Shown: positions 47,045-59,265, counted from the first letter of the stretch. The stretch is 64,000 nt of DNA from Sinonovacula constricta (GCA_007844125.1 CM017557.1:59611514-59675513), one strand, 5' to 3'. Notes: generated from the letters alone by a model not told the origin. Made by a program: numbers and translations.

Positions 47045-47489
47045 TTAAGGTGGTTCCGACAGTTTGCCTATATTAAAATATCAAACCAATGCTTTTTGCA
47101 TTAACCTATACTTTAGTCAATATAAAGACAATTTTAACACTTAATTTATTGTTAGAATGTACTAATCACGCAAAAATTACCCTAAATGTGCAGTCTTTTT
47201 CAACTGTAAAAAAAGTGACAGTGATCACTGCTAAAAATAGATATCGACGTCAGAGTGGATTACCCAGATGACTATGTAAAATAAGGGGTCACATGGTTTT
47301 CTGTAGCTATCTCTACATCTAATTCTAATAAGTAAGTACACCTGTTTGCAATGACAAGGGAGGATTTATCCTTGAGTGTTCACACAAATCTTTGGCATCA
47401 AGAAACAGCATTTTGCAAGACCTCATCAGGTTCCAATAACTTATTTGGGAAAAAAATGATTGGACCAAACTGTCGTATACCATCATTAA
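47045..47489 (+). mobile_element. MITE-1 copy j, rearranged
   Basis: Starts TTAAGGTGGTTCCGACAGTT and ends CTGTCGTATACCATCATTAA. Family sequence is present, but the centre is shortened near GTAGCTATCTCTACATCT (47302-47320), where a piece appears inverted. Confidence 0.85.
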
Positions 47490-47799
47490 GGGGCTGAGGA
47501 GTTGTAAGCTGGCAAATGGCAACTATTTGTCAACAGGCACTCCTTCAATCATTTTTTTCAAGTTTTCAAACTGTTTAAATGAAGTGATTGGGAGTAAGCA
47601 GCTGTCTTTTCTTGAAAAGTCACATTTTGTCCATGCTACATCAGTGAGAGGATTAGCAAAAAAATTTCAGAATAATGGCATGAGGGTCTACTTGTTATTA
47701 ATTAACTACTTCCAGGCTTCATAAATTAACAGGTAATCTTAGTTTTAATTTGCTAACAACTAAACGCAAATATAACAAGACACCTTTCTAGAGACTAGG

Positions 47800-47890
47800 C
47801 AGCAAATTGTGCAGATCCTGATCAGATAGGCTGAGATAGCTCCCAGCGGAAGCTGGCTGACCTGAATCAAGCCTTTTTGACCAAAGTTTG
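47800..47890 (+). repeat. unclassified dispersed fragment (GATCAGCT...GATCTGGATC type)
   Basis: GCAGATCCTGATCAGATAGG, CTCCCAGCGGAAGCTGGCTG and ACCTGAATCAAGC resemble strings at 54577-54632 and 61040-61100 (AGATCCCTATCAGCTGGGAG, CTGATCTGGATCAAC). Weakly conserved; may come from a degraded retroelement. Confidence 0.35.
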
Positions 47891-48541
47891 GTCAATTCAT
47901 GCTAGGCTAGCTAAAAGGTTAAGGTTTTTATCTTTCCATCGCTTAGCCAGCATGTCTTATGTGCATATTAATAGATGGTCATTTTTTATTAGAAAAGAAG
48001 AAGACCAGGAACAGAAAAAACAAGAAATGGCTTGCATTACAGCCACATTTTCTTTACAATTTAATCAATCTCCATATAAATCTTAATGTGATTTAAGCTG
48101 TTTGTGGTAGGGACCTTTCATCTGGCTGTGAACTTTTTTACAGTCAGTGTAATGAAGCATGTTATCAGACCTGCAGTTTGTAATTGAGATGGCAATTAAA
48201 CCACAGGTGAATTTAATTAAGGGATGAGAGGTAAAGGGCATAGTGACATACTTTGAATTACTTTACGTTGGTTGTGGTATGGTTGCTTCTTGCTTTGCAG
48301 ATTCAGATGACTTCAGTATTATAAATTGGTATTTTAAGCTGTAGAACAATTTTATTTCTTTGTACAGCATATATTGTTTTATAATTATAAAGTGCTACAA
48401 AAAAAGTAAAATATTTTAGTAATTCTTTAATTTATAACCCTTTTGGTAAAGTTCTTGTATGATTTAAAAAAAAAAAAGAAAAATATATCAATAAAGGCAT
48501 AAATCAAGAAACCCACTAGCTTTCGTGTGAATTTTTTGTTT

Positions 48542-48893
48542 GCTCACCTGAACACAACTTGCTTAAGGTGAGCATTTTGATCTTCCTTTGCACATTGTAT
48601 GTCCTGCAGTATCAACAATTGTGAACACTGTAGAGGATTGATGGGATCCAAACTTGGTCAGACAGTTTGTCCGCATGAGTCTTGGATTTGTTCAAAACTA
48701 GGTCATGTGGGGTCACAAAGTAGGTAACTTGGTCAAATTTATTGAAAATCTTTGGAACCCACTAGAGATCACAGTTATGACCCAATCTTCACACTTTTCC
48801 AGAACGCAAGAACTCTTTGATGAGATTAAAAATATCATTTCAACTGCAATTGGAATTTTAAAGCATTCTGCAAACTAGGAATCTCAGGTGAGC
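48542..48893. mobile_element. MITE-3: GCTCACCTGA-ended element
   Basis: Begins GCTCACCTGAACACAACTTG with a nested hairpin (GCTCACCT...AGGTGAGC within the first 33 bp) and ends TCAGGTGAGC, 352 bp later. This end type, with text such as AAACTTGGTCAGA inside, is one I associate with abundant repeats of bivalve genomes. Only one copy is in this window. Confidence 0.6.
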
Positions 48894-48899
48894 GATTCA

Positions 48900-49170
48900 G
48901 AGCTATAATATCACTGACACAGTCATGGTGATCCTGGTAGAGTCCAGCTGTAACTGGTGAGGAAAGACCATAGGCTGAATGATGTCAACAACTGACCCAT
49001 CGCAGGTCAGCAGGAAGATCTTGTGTTCTTGCCTGACCAGGAGTTGAGATATTTGGGAATTGAGACCTTTATGACTGACACTGCAGGTCAGCAAGAAGAG
49101 ATGAATTTTAATTGCTGAATGGGGTGCCAGTATATGGATCGTCGGACAACCACGACTCTCCATTCATCGC
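48900..49170 (-). repeat. possible diverged SINE-B-like relic
   Basis: GCAGGTCAGCAGGAAGATCT occurs twice in variant form near 49001 and 49083. Similar words occur in reverse SINE-B copies. Very diverged. Confidence 0.25.
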
Positions 49171-50278
49171 TCGTGAGATATTTAGTTCACTTTTCGCTGT
49201 TTCTGGTACTGTTATTTCATTGGTCACTTTATAATCAGATTACGATTTTAGTCCTAAGATAATGCTCATTCTTTCATTTTTTTCGGCAGACTTTTAAAAA
49301 TGGTGCAGCCATTGTTATACTTCTCATCTCCACGCTGAAGAGTATGGATTTTGCAAGCAGTATTATGATTGGCCAATTCTTGTTCTATTGATGAGTCAAC
49401 AGAAAATTTACCAATAATCCCACAGTTGACAAATATAGTAAAATGGAATAGTCAAGCATTGGTAGCAGTAAATGCAAAAAAAGGGGAAGAATTCAGAGTT
49501 ACCCAGTTTGATTTTTTTGAAAGCCTTGGCCATTTTTAACCATTTGTTTTGGAAGGTTTAATTATCCTTTTCAGCATCCATAAAAGCAGTAGATAACAAT
49601 GCTTTTGTTGCACACCAATTATTTAAAGTTCAACTAAACACAAAATTGCACATAGAAAAAAATTAGGAACACTTTCCATCTGTACACTGTATGAAATTTA
49701 ACTAACAGAATCAAGATTTTTTCATTGGGCCGATTTTCGGTAAAATTAATTGGTCTTTCAAAACCCTGTGAAGATAAAACTTTTTAGACCACCATAAACA
49801 TTTGCCACTGCTGGCTGCTTGCCCAGATTCAAATTCCTTTGCAGCAACTATTACATGGTATTGTAGTATGAAGGTAGATTAGATTCATTGGTGTGTATGT
49901 GCACCCGCTGGTTAATGTAAACAGTGAGAAGGTGACACTCCTTTATCAAATGAGTTGGGATATACTGCAAGATATGGTCCAAATTTTACTACAGGGAAGG
50001 GTTCGAATTTAAAGTAGATAGTGGATTATTAACTTGTTAAAGATGTATTTGTAGCTTTCATTAAAGAAGTTTTTATTCATGTATTTCACCTGTTAATGAA
50101 TGTGTCAGTGGTTCTACCCAGATATTTTATAGATTGTATTCTTTTAAAGGGGCGCTTGAAGTCACTTTTATGACTTTGGTTTTAATGCAACTGAAATATA
50201 TATCAACACAAAACAGGAACCAACATGCTGGAACTCTGTTGAACCAAAGCATGAAGATATGTAGTCATTAATAATTGA

Positions 50279-50560
50279 ACCAGCCGCAATAGCTGAGGTG
50301 GTTGAGCATCGGCTTTGCGGATTGGTAGGTCATGGGTACAAACCCGGCCAGGCCAAACCAAAGACTTTAAAATTAGTAGTAGTGGTTTCCCTCTAATGCT
50401 CGGGGCTAAGAGGACAGCATTACACCTGACTTGTCGATGTCAGTATAATGGACCAGTCGGGGTCAGTCCCTGGGCTCTTCCTTAGTGCCCCTGTGCTATA
50501 ATGATAGAAATGACACTTCACAGTATCGGCAAAAATGCCAGCAAATCCCAATCCCTCATT
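50279..50560 (+). repeat. SINE-C copy (tRNA-derived)
   Basis: AGCCGCAATAGCTGAGGTGG (A-box-like) and GGTACAAACCCGG (B-box-like), then ACCAAAGACTTTAAAATTAG, ATGCTCGGGGCTAAGAGGAC, CAGTCCCTGGGC and AATGATAGAAATG. Third SINE family of the window. Confidence 0.85.
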
Positions 50561-50639
50561 TATAATTAAAATACCTACAGACAATAGTATGCTAAAGTAG
50601 CTGACTTTGTAACATTCAGACATTTACCACTTGGGTTTG

Positions 50640-50862
50640 TGTTGGGCGAGAATATTAACTATCATGCTTTTTATAGAGTTGGAAAGACTGAACATTAAGA
50701 TTATGTGGGTTTTTTTTGTGTTTAGTACTGTCTATCAATAAAGTTAATGTTCAAAATCATCTTTATAACAACTTAAGTATGGATTTATACAAAAGTTCCC
50801 CAAAGTGGTGGTGAGATATTGGTCCAGTATTAAATATAGGCACTGTCGGAAACCACCTTTAA
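50640..50862 (-). mobile_element. MITE-1 copy k, truncated
   Basis: Only the half ending ACTGTCGGAAACCACCTTTAA is present. It joins family sequence at TTTTTATAGAGTTGGAAAGA near 50670. Confidence 0.75.
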
Positions 50863-53080
50863 AGTTTAACTCTACAGAGATTTTAATTGAACTCGGTTAC
50901 ATCATGTTTCATTGTTCAAACTGTTAAGTAACCCCAGTTATCAACAGGTCAATATTTTATCTTAGTTGTAACTTTAATCAGTAATGTGACTCGCCCAAAG
51001 TGATGGTGGTATCGAGCCACTTCGCCAATCTAGCCAAGACACAATGCATTGTGACTCCAGGCATGTAATTGATGATAATACATGCATGATTAATTGATTA
51101 AGTATCAAACCACAAAAATGAATACACAATATCACAATCAAGGTCATTTTGCAATGCTAGTCAGCATGTAGGATTGTTTTAAGTTTGTATTGTTATCGTG
51201 GTGCAATAACTCAATAACTGACATTTTTTACAAATTGTTGGATAAAACTAATACATAAATAGGTAAACATATGCTAAAATTTATAAAAATCGAATCCATA
51301 TGAAAAAGTGTAGTTTGTATCAACATATTCTTATTTTAATAACAATCAGACTTAGGGCATGGTAGAGTGAAACATTTAATTAGATCTGTACTTATTTTTA
51401 ATGCTATTTCCATGATCGTGATAAAGCTTTATCTGAGGTTGTTAATTGGGTATTGTTCATTCATGATTCATTGGTAATTGTATGGATACACTAGGCTTGA
51501 TAATATTGTGTGATTTAAATTCTTATCAGATAAAATGCATTTTATTTCAGCCATATTGATTTAAGCTTAGTAAAGTAGATGCCAACGCAAAGAAAGCACA
51601 CCTTAGGTCTATGAATCATGTACCTGTGAGGATTGGCGATTATATATATGAAAGGGATTTCTTACTGGAAAGTAAGAAAACAGGTGTTTTTTCATACTCT
51701 CTAGGAGAAGATAAATATTCTTTAAAAGAAGATGAAAACGAGCAGCAGGAGCAACAACAGCAACAATGACAACCACAAATTTTTTTTTCCATTCATTTAT
51801 GCAGTATATTTATTTTATTTTCAACACCTTAATATATTTGGCGCCGTATGACCTATCAAGTGTTGGTGTGCTGTAAACACACACCCTAAAATACACCTTA
51901 ATATACTAAAACACTTGATTTTGTTAAAACCAAATAACAGGTGAAATAGTTGATGCACCAAAGAACTAAAGTTGAATTAAGATAATTGAACAACAAGCCC
52001 TTTGCTTTGTGGAAGGGTAAAGGTACCTGTAGACTGGAAATTTGCAATACAAAAGATTTCTTTCTGTGAAATCAACACATTAGAATTTAGAGTGCTCAGG
52101 GCACAAATTGAAACAAATTAATATTGGGCAGATGGTACCCAGTTTGAGGGAAAATGTATAGTTCTTTTACTCGGCGAAAATGCCCCCTAATATCTAAACC
52201 AAAAATAAAGCAAAATAAAGGGCCTGACATTAAAAATCCATTCAAAACTGGCAAAATTTCTTCACTGTGCTTTTCTTTGGCAAACACAAAATCAACATAC
52301 AAAAATTCAATAGCCTGCCTTATCAGGGTATTTAAACTTTGAACATATTTAAAGCTTCCTTTAGAAAAAATGTTTTGTGTACACTAAGTTCGTAAAGTAT
52401 TATATCCAGGTATCTGCAACCTTGTGGCCTACTGAGTAAAATCTGCATTCTTGAAATTCCTACTAAAGGCAGAAAATAAATTTGATCTGACTTGAATTTT
52501 AACCTGCAAAGAATGAATCGGTCAGGCTGAAGAAAATAGTGTAGATCGAGATCAGCAATAAGGCTCAAGAATTCTGGCTAGTGACCTGTATCTGTTCATG
52601 TTAACAAATTAAATAATGGCAGGTTAAGGCTGTGATCATGAGCCACACTTTTTGCCACTCCAGTGGGAGAGTGCACATGCATGAAATGGCAAGTTAGGGC
52701 TTTAAATCTTATCACTGTCGATCAGATGTGGTGACAGACATTGCACAATAAAATAGCTGTGAACTTGCATTTATTTTACAACTAGTCTGCCCATGGGACT
52801 ACAAGACTTGTAAAACATGTACACAAAATGTCCCTTAAGGGTTGGCATAAGTGCAGCAATTAAGTTTTTTCTATGTTTCTTACATTTTATGTCCTGTATC
52901 AAGGTTTTGTAAAGATAAGAATGTTAAAGGCTTAAAATCTACCCTGTAATCAGAATGCAAATGTTCTCTGTTTGTTCATGGTATCCTGTACTTAATTCAA
53001 ATATTTGGATATCTGAAAACTACCATTGGAGATCAAGGGGGTGGAGGGGGTGAGTGGGGTGGGTGGGTGTCGGCAAGCGG
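50863..53080. other. non-coding stretch, nothing recognised
   Basis: AT-rich sequence without a supported gene. Minor points: a GCAGGAGCAACAACAGCAAC stretch at about 51745, and a doubled phrase AATGGCAGGTTAAGGCT / AATGGCAAGTTAGGGCT near 52615 and 52685. Confidence 0.3.
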
Positions 53081-53087
53081 TTAATAG

Positions 53088-53294
53088 CAGGGTTGTCATT
53101 AGGATGCGGCTGGCGGCCAATTTGACCGCCTCATATGAAAATCGGGCCGCCTCAAATTTTTAAAAAAAATGTAAATCGGTCAAGAGCATGCTCCCGGACC
53201 CCCCTAGCAGCGCTTCTCGCCTTCGGCACTCGCATAGCCTAGCCTCCTTAAAAGTTAAATGAGCCTGCTCAAAATATTTCTAGTGACAACCCTG
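53088..53294. mobile_element. MITE-4: 207-bp element with TIRs and TAATAG duplication
   Basis: Left end CAGGGTTGTCATTAG, right end CTAGTGACAACCCTG, near-perfect 15-bp inverted repeats. TAATAG flanks both sides (53082-53087 and 53295-53300). The CAGGG start is typical of hAT elements, though those usually make 8-bp duplications. It is GC-richer than its surroundings and contains GCGCTTCTCGCCTTCGGCAC. Confidence 0.85.
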
Positions 53295-53299
53295 TAATA

Positions 53300-53480
53300 G
53301 GCTGCAAATTGTACCTCCTCAGCCCATCACTGCACAGGTTTGAGTCCTGGGAGTAACAAGTTTTTGACCTGTTGGGCACTTACGTTCTACCCAGACATTA
53401 GATTGAGACTTTCCCCAATCCATGAAAGCTGAACATTGCCAATGTATGATCATATCCGTGTCGGTGTGATGTATCTGAAA
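53300..53480 (+). repeat. SINE-B copy split by MITE-4
   Basis: GCAAATTGTACCTCCTCAGC, GGTTTGAGTCCTGGG and GTTCTACCCAGACATTAGAT match SINE-B. The missing head would lie left of MITE-4 (about 53070-53087), so the MITE apparently landed in an older SINE. Confidence 0.6.
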
Positions 53481-53969
53481 ACCAAACTATGTGGTCAATA
53501 TTGTAAGGATTCAATTTAAATAAACCAACAATCATAAAATATTAGCTGTTGTAAAGTACAAACATTATGTAATATACCTGTTATGTAAGTATGCCATATA
53601 ACTACAGTGTCAAGCACAAACATGCCATATGCCTATTGTTGTATATAAATGTTACTTCTAACATTCTGTAAGTAATATTTTATTGAAAAAAGCATATTGA
53701 TAATGAATGTTCTAATTAACATGTAGTATATAAGCACACTTTTGTTTAACCAGAATTTAAAAAAGGGAATATATAATATTACATTCTGCTATCTCAAGGT
53801 CAGGAGAGTCAATCGTTGCACCACTTTTCAACAACTTTTTTAACCCAATTTGCACTCCACAGCCAAGTATATCTCGGAACTGCTCATGTTGTAATATACA
53901 TTTATTGTATACAAATGCCAGTCGATTACAATAAGTAGATTGATACCAAGGTTGTTTTTTTCACTGTCG

Positions 53970-54039
53970 GGAAGGGTCCATGCCCTGGAAAGGGCCCATG
54001 CCCTGGGAAGGGCCCATGCCCTGGAAAGGGCCCATGCCC
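53970..54039 (+). repeat. 18-bp tandem repeat x ~4
   Basis: Unit CTGGAAAGGGCCCATGCC with small variants. GGGCCC inside each unit makes it locally GC-rich. Confidence 0.9.
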
Positions 54040-55053
54040 GATAATTTTGGGGAAAATAGTGTAATTTCTTTCTTAAAGCTGAATAAAAAACCGGAGGTAA
54101 AGTTACTTTTTGGGGCATTGCATGGTTTTAAAGAAATTTTCTAAAGGAAAAAAAGCCCTGCGTACTGATGCAATAATTTAGATAAGTGCAACTCGTGTGG
54201 TTCTATATATGTAGTTCTGTCTATCATATAACTACATAAAACTCTGATCAAGTTACTTCAAACCTAAGGATTTTAAGATTATTTGGTCTAGTTGCAACTC
54301 ATGTGGACTCTTGATCGAAAACACTGATTTCAACTCATCAAGTTACTTGAACATAGAACCATAACTTTACAAAAATTTCATTCTTTGTACAGCTTTTGGT
54401 TATGTGATTTTCCCACTGTCTGTTCTCCTTATTTGTAAATGTGTTACTTGATACAGGGTTAACCCTTAGCTTGCTACATTATAAAAAAGTAAAGCTTAAT
54501 TCCTATTTTTTTTTTACATATCAGATATGTAACATGTATAGGATGACATACTTATTCATAGAAATTAAACAACAACATAGTGTAGATTCCAGCAGGAAGC
54601 TGGTTGATCTGGATCTACAATATTTGCCTAAGCCTTAATAATACGTGGATAGCAGGCTAAGAATTAACCTGTTGTGTGTAAAGTTAGGTGAAGTTGATAG
54701 ACCAGGTTTCTTAACTTTTTATTCTAAATGTCGTGCTTGGCCGCCCCTGTAAAGGATATGGTATGAGACTGAAGGAAGATATATTTATTGTTTGTTTTTA
54801 AAGAAGATATGATACACAGAACAGTTGACTACCTGTTAAAAAAACCCTTCACCTGCTTGCAACGAATAAATCAGGGTTATAAATATAGTGAAGATCCAGA
54901 TCATTTAAGCAGAACCTGTCACGGCTCTAGTTGTATTGTTCTATAACTGTTGTTAAGCAAAAATTAATTTCAGTTTAAGATAATATAAATTGTCTCCACC
55001 CAGAAATTTTGCTGTGCTCTCTAAAATCTTATACTCAACTAACTTTGTAATAA

Positions 55054-55069
55054 CCCCCCCCCCCCCCCC
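55054..55069 (+). repeat. poly(C) run
   Basis: Sixteen consecutive C, followed by a CT-rich stretch. Confidence 0.9.
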
Positions 55070-55326
55070 TCTCTAATAATTGCCCCTCCCCAACGATTTC
55101 CAGTAAAAAATTGAAGGAACAAACTATTTAGTAACTTGTTTGTAAAATAAAACTGTCTTTACTCACAATCTTAACTAAATTAAACTTTTACTTCTGAAAC
55201 TTGTAAAAGTACAGTTAACTGATTTTTAATTAATGCCCCCTTTTTAGACCATGTAATGCCAATCGGGGTGTTAAAAACGAAGTTTACGGTATAAATTCCA
55301 TCACAATTTCAACACTTCCTGTTATG

Positions 55327-55651
55327 CACTGGACCTGGTAGTACAATTGGTAGAGCGTTGGTTCCAGGTACAGGAGGCCCCAGGTTCAGTCCCGGGCCAC
55401 GACATACCAAAGTCGTTAAAAATGGTAGTGGTATAGCTCCCTTGCTAATGCTCAAGCAAATATAAGGGTCGTTCTACAAGTAGTTGACCCGGTGTCAGGA
55501 TAATGTGACTGGGTGTGGTATCATGTTTGGTGTTCATGGCATGCTATAGATGGTGAAGGCAGCACTATAACTGCTTCAAGTGGACACCGTCTCCAGATAA
55601 CTGAAATATTGTTGGTGGGACAAAACTCAATTAACAATAAACAAACAAACT
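55327..55651 (+). repeat. SINE-A copy, near full length
   Basis: Head GACCTGGTAGTACAATTGGT, GGTTCAGTCCCGGGCC, full body, tail AATAAACAAACAAAC. ACTTCCTGTTAT before it and ACTTTCTGTTAT after it may be a 12-bp duplication with one change. Confidence 0.9.
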
Positions 55652-56662
55652 TTCTGTTATTTAATATGCCCTATATTCTGAACTGTTACAAAATGAGTTT
55701 TGCATGGTTTGTTGAAGTTTTTCCCCTTAATCAATAAGTTGTGAACTCTCCATGCTTTAGTTATAAACTTTATGTAGGTTCCCTTTTGCTTGTATATTTT
55801 CTGCCTCTTCTTTAAGTTCTTTGCAATAATTCCAATCAGGTAACTTCAGAGCAATTAACATATTGTTAGAATATTTAAACTCATTTATGTGTGAGCACCC
55901 CATGTTCTAGTCATAAATGTATCGCAAACCCACTTTGAATCTTTTAAGTTTCATCACTGATATGGTAAAATGCTGTTAAAAGCAGATGCACTTAGTAACT
56001 GATTGGAGTAAATGATCATCTAAATTTTCAGTCATCATATTTTAAGTATGTTTTTGCAGCCTTACTCTTTTTTTTTTATATTAGATTCAATATAGACATT
56101 AAGAGACATTAGGGCCAATTATCGAATTAGGGTTCTGTGGATAATTCAATACTTGAAAATAGTTGTGGATGCATGTAGATGCATGAAAAGGTCACATGAC
56201 TTCCACTTTACAGATAAACAACAAAAGGGTGGACACTAGTGACAGTCTGAGTAAGGTTTGGTCTGACAATTCAGTAACAATCATCGTGTGGCGTTCCCAA
56301 TACGTTTTCAGAATCTAAAAATAGTATTAAAAGACTGCATAGCCAAAAGATGAAAATACCCTGTGTAAAAATTAAAACATAATTAACTGTTGCCACATGC
56401 TAACATTCAATAAGTTTAATCGTAATTACTGTTACAATGAACATCTGGATTCAGCCTTTGAATTGAAATACATGCTGCCTTTGCAATGACTGAATGAATT
56501 AGACACAAAACATAGTTGTTTTGGCTAAGGAATTTTTAAATTTTAACTGCATTGCTTCTGGACATTTGCAATTGTTGAAACCGATGATTCAAGAAATGTG
56601 ATAATCTTTTTTTCGTCAATACTGTTGACTTAATTCATAGCTTTTTTTTTTAAAATTTCACT
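55652..56662. other. non-coding stretch, nothing recognised
   Basis: No gene or recurring element found. Confidence 0.3.
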
Positions 56663-56750
56663 ACCTAGACATTTGTCTGGGGTGTTCCCCCACCAAGAAG
56701 CTAGATGTTGCTATAATGATCATAACTGGTCACTGCAATGTATTTAAAAA
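56663..56750 (+). repeat. SINE-B 3' fragment
   Basis: CTAGACATTTGTCTGGGGTG, CCACCAAGAAGCTAGATGTT, GCTATAATGATCATAACTGG and an A-rich tail. No head. Confidence 0.75.
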
Positions 56751-56779
56751 AACAACATATTTTTAGCAATAATTTAAAA

Positions 56780-57209
56780 TTTTGTTCTGTTTAGATTTTG
56801 TTCTGTTTAGTTTTTGTTCTGTTTAGTTTTTGTTCTGTTTAGTTTTTGTTCTGTTTAGATTTTGTTCTGTTCAGTTTTTGTTCTGTTTAGTTTTTGTTTT
56901 GTTCAGTTTTTGTTCTGTTTAGTTTTTGTTCTGTTCAGTTTTTGTTCTGTTTAGTTTTTGTTCTGTTCAGTTTTTGTTCTGTTTAGTTTTTGTTTTGTTC
57001 AGTTTTTGTTCTGTTCAGTTTTTGTTCTGTTCAGTTTTTGTTCTGTTTAGATTTTGTTCTGTTCAGATTTTGTTCTGTTCAGTTTTTGTTCTGTTCAGTT
57101 TTTGTTCTGTTTAGTTTTTGTTCTGTTTAGATTTTGTTCTGTTCAGTTTTTGTTCTGTTTAGATTTTGTTCTGTTTAGTTTTTGTTCTGTTTAGTTTTTG
57201 TTTTGTTTT
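56780..57209 (+). repeat. 16-bp tandem repeat x ~27
   Basis: Unit TTTTGTTCTGTTTAGT with variants (TTCAG, TTTAGA, TTTTG). The unit contains TAG, but 16 is not a multiple of 3, so long frames can run through by chance. It is bracketed by two SINE-B pieces in opposite orientation. Confidence 0.97.
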
Positions 57210-57392
57210 TGATAAACATCGCAGTGACTGATTATGATTGTTATTGTGATAATCCAACAATTTTTGGGGAGGAAGAACCACTGGCACACAGCAGGTCAGC
57301 TGAAATACCTTCCCACTCGAACCCACATGGTGGGAGGCTTAGCAGTCAGATGAGTTACAAGTTGGCGATTCTACCACTATGCCACAGTTGTT
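57210..57392 (-). repeat. SINE-B copy, reverse, internally deleted
   Basis: Minus-strand head (GTGGCATAGTGGTAGAATCG), B-box-like GGGTTCGAGTGG, and the 3' end at the T-rich border of the 16-bp repeat. The central core is missing. Confidence 0.7.
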
Positions 57393-58213
57393 TTTTTGTT
57401 ATAAATGTAGCTCAAAAAAAAGGTTGAAATACTAGTGTCCCCTGACAAAGGTGTGGTTTATTTTCTTAAACTTTGATACAAGTTGTTAAACTAAACCAAC
57501 ACCTGCTGGTTCAATACCAGGGCTTGGAATGTTTTGATAAACTCTACATAGATCTACATAGATTATCTAAAGAGATAACAGGGTCCTATTGTTGTAAGAC
57601 GTATGTAAGTTGGTTGTAAGTTACACAGCTAGGAGGTGGGGTATATACTTTATGAGTCCAAATCTGTGACCCAGGCCCTAAGATGTGTGTGTTTGTATGG
57701 TCCAGCTAAAGTGTATACTTTTACATTACTATGCTTATTAAAAGAAAACATATTTTCATCTCTTTAGTACACAGTTGCCGTTGCTAGTTAATGCATAATA
57801 CCAGGCTATTATAGCTGTGTTGTAGTTTGTAGGTCATGTTTTAGTAAATATAATCTACAGTATATTATTTATTTCAGTATGGCATATGACTTATAAAATA
57901 TGAAAATTCATCATTTGAAAAATTGACAACATTCAAAAATTGGTAACACATTGTACAAAAAATAGAAAAAACACCCATTATGCTTTGTGTGATCACTTTT
58001 GTGTATTAAGCCTTTAGAATAAGACCTTTCTGAATAAGTATATTGGCTGCAAGTTAATGTGCATCAGTTTTGGTGTTTGTATTATTTTATAAAAAAAATG
58101 TTAAATTGTTTTATATATCATTTTGCAATTATAAATTGTTGCTTTTATGAAGTGTTTGTCTATTAGCGGAACTAATGTCATTGTATTATTTAGCAGCTTG
58201 TCCACCTGGGATG

Positions 58214-59000
58214 TTAAACAAGGGTCCGACAGTTTGCCTATATTAAATGACAATATTTTTTTCACTGTTTTGGCAATTTAGATAAATAAATAGATTAGAG
58301 CTTGGATTTGGCATTTTATTTAAGATAAATTATTTTATATTAAAACTTAGATTAAATTTAGGCATAATTTTTGCATGAACTCAATGAAATAAATCACTCT
58401 ATATGTTTGTGTTTTTCTCAAGTCTATTAATAAGCATGATGGGGAGTTCTACTAAAAATAGATATCCATATCAGTGCGGATTCCCAGCATTATGATATAA
58501 CATGACCTCAAAGTTGGTGGTTACGTCGTTTACTTAGTTTAAAAATAGTTAACAGCTGAAAAAAGCAACTGTGCAGCTTGGTTCAGATAGATAATACATG
58601 CTTATAATGACTAGTCTTGTGTTATATTTTGCTTTTCACATACATTTAGGATTTCAAAAAACATCATTTTATATGATCTTTTCAGATGACAATAGTTTAT
58701 TTAGTTGTTTGTCGCGATAGAGCTTCGGATTGCTGATCAGGAGGTCGCGAGTTCAAACCCTGGCGGGGTCAAACCAAAGACTTTAAAGTTGGTAGTAGCG
58801 GCTTCCCTCTGAATGCTTTGGGCTGAGAAGACAACATTACGCCTGACTCTTTGGTGTCAGTATAATGGACCTGCCGGGCTCAGTCCCTGGGCACGTCCTT
58901 AGTGCCCCTTTGCTACAATGATAGAAATGTCACTGCAAATCCCAATCCCTGTTTGTGGGGGAAAGAAATCTTGGTCCAGACTGTTGGATACACCCTTTAA
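58214..59000 (+). mobile_element. MITE-1 copy l, interrupted by a SINE-C
   Basis: Left end TTAAACAAGGGTCCGACAGT, right end GACTGTTGGATACACCCTTTAA. Family interior is present (GTGCAGCTTGGTTCAGATAG). The SINE-C at 58713-58949 sits near its right end. Confidence 0.85.
58713..58949 (+). repeat. SINE-C copy nested in MITE-1 copy l
   Basis: CAGGAGGTCGCGAGTTCAAA, CCAAAGACTTTAAAGTTGGT, CTCAGTCCCTGGGC, AATGATAGAAATG. Flanked by TGTTTGT (58706-58712 and 58950-58956), a short possible target duplication. The 5' head has lost part of its A-box region. Confidence 0.85.
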
Positions 59001-59067
59001 AACTTAAATTAATTTTCCATTTTTTTTCATGTTTTTGTTTGGATTTTCTGATAAGATGATTTTCTAG

Positions 59068-59165
59068 ATGAACATTTTCGTCAATTTTGCTTTTGACTTT
59101 TTGCAGCACTTATGCCAATGTTAAGCATCATGTGGGCAAGGGTTTAGGTCTCAGAGCTTGAATTT
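59068..59165 (+). pseudogene. decayed duplicate of the spectrin exon 5' part (acceptor plus start codon)
   Basis: TTTTTGCAGCACTTATGCCA followed by a second ATG 18 nt on mirrors the real exon 159 bp downstream (TCTTTGCAGCACTGATGTCA, then the start ATG). Similarity covers the polypyrimidine tract, the AG, the leader and about 30 nt past the ATG. Here the ATG at 59130 opens only MWARV before TAG. Confidence 0.7.
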
Positions 59166-59265
59166 GCAGTTACTTATAGATTAACTTACTTTTTTACTTT
59201 TTCCTAAAACATATTTTTCTGCTATAATAAACAATTTCATTGACCCTGCTTTTGTCTCTTTGCAG

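Noticed and set aside
56926..57114. 62-residue FVLFSFCSVQ-type repeat frame
   Set aside because: Translation of the 16-bp tandem repeat; the 48-nt periodicity is a by-product of 3 x 16.
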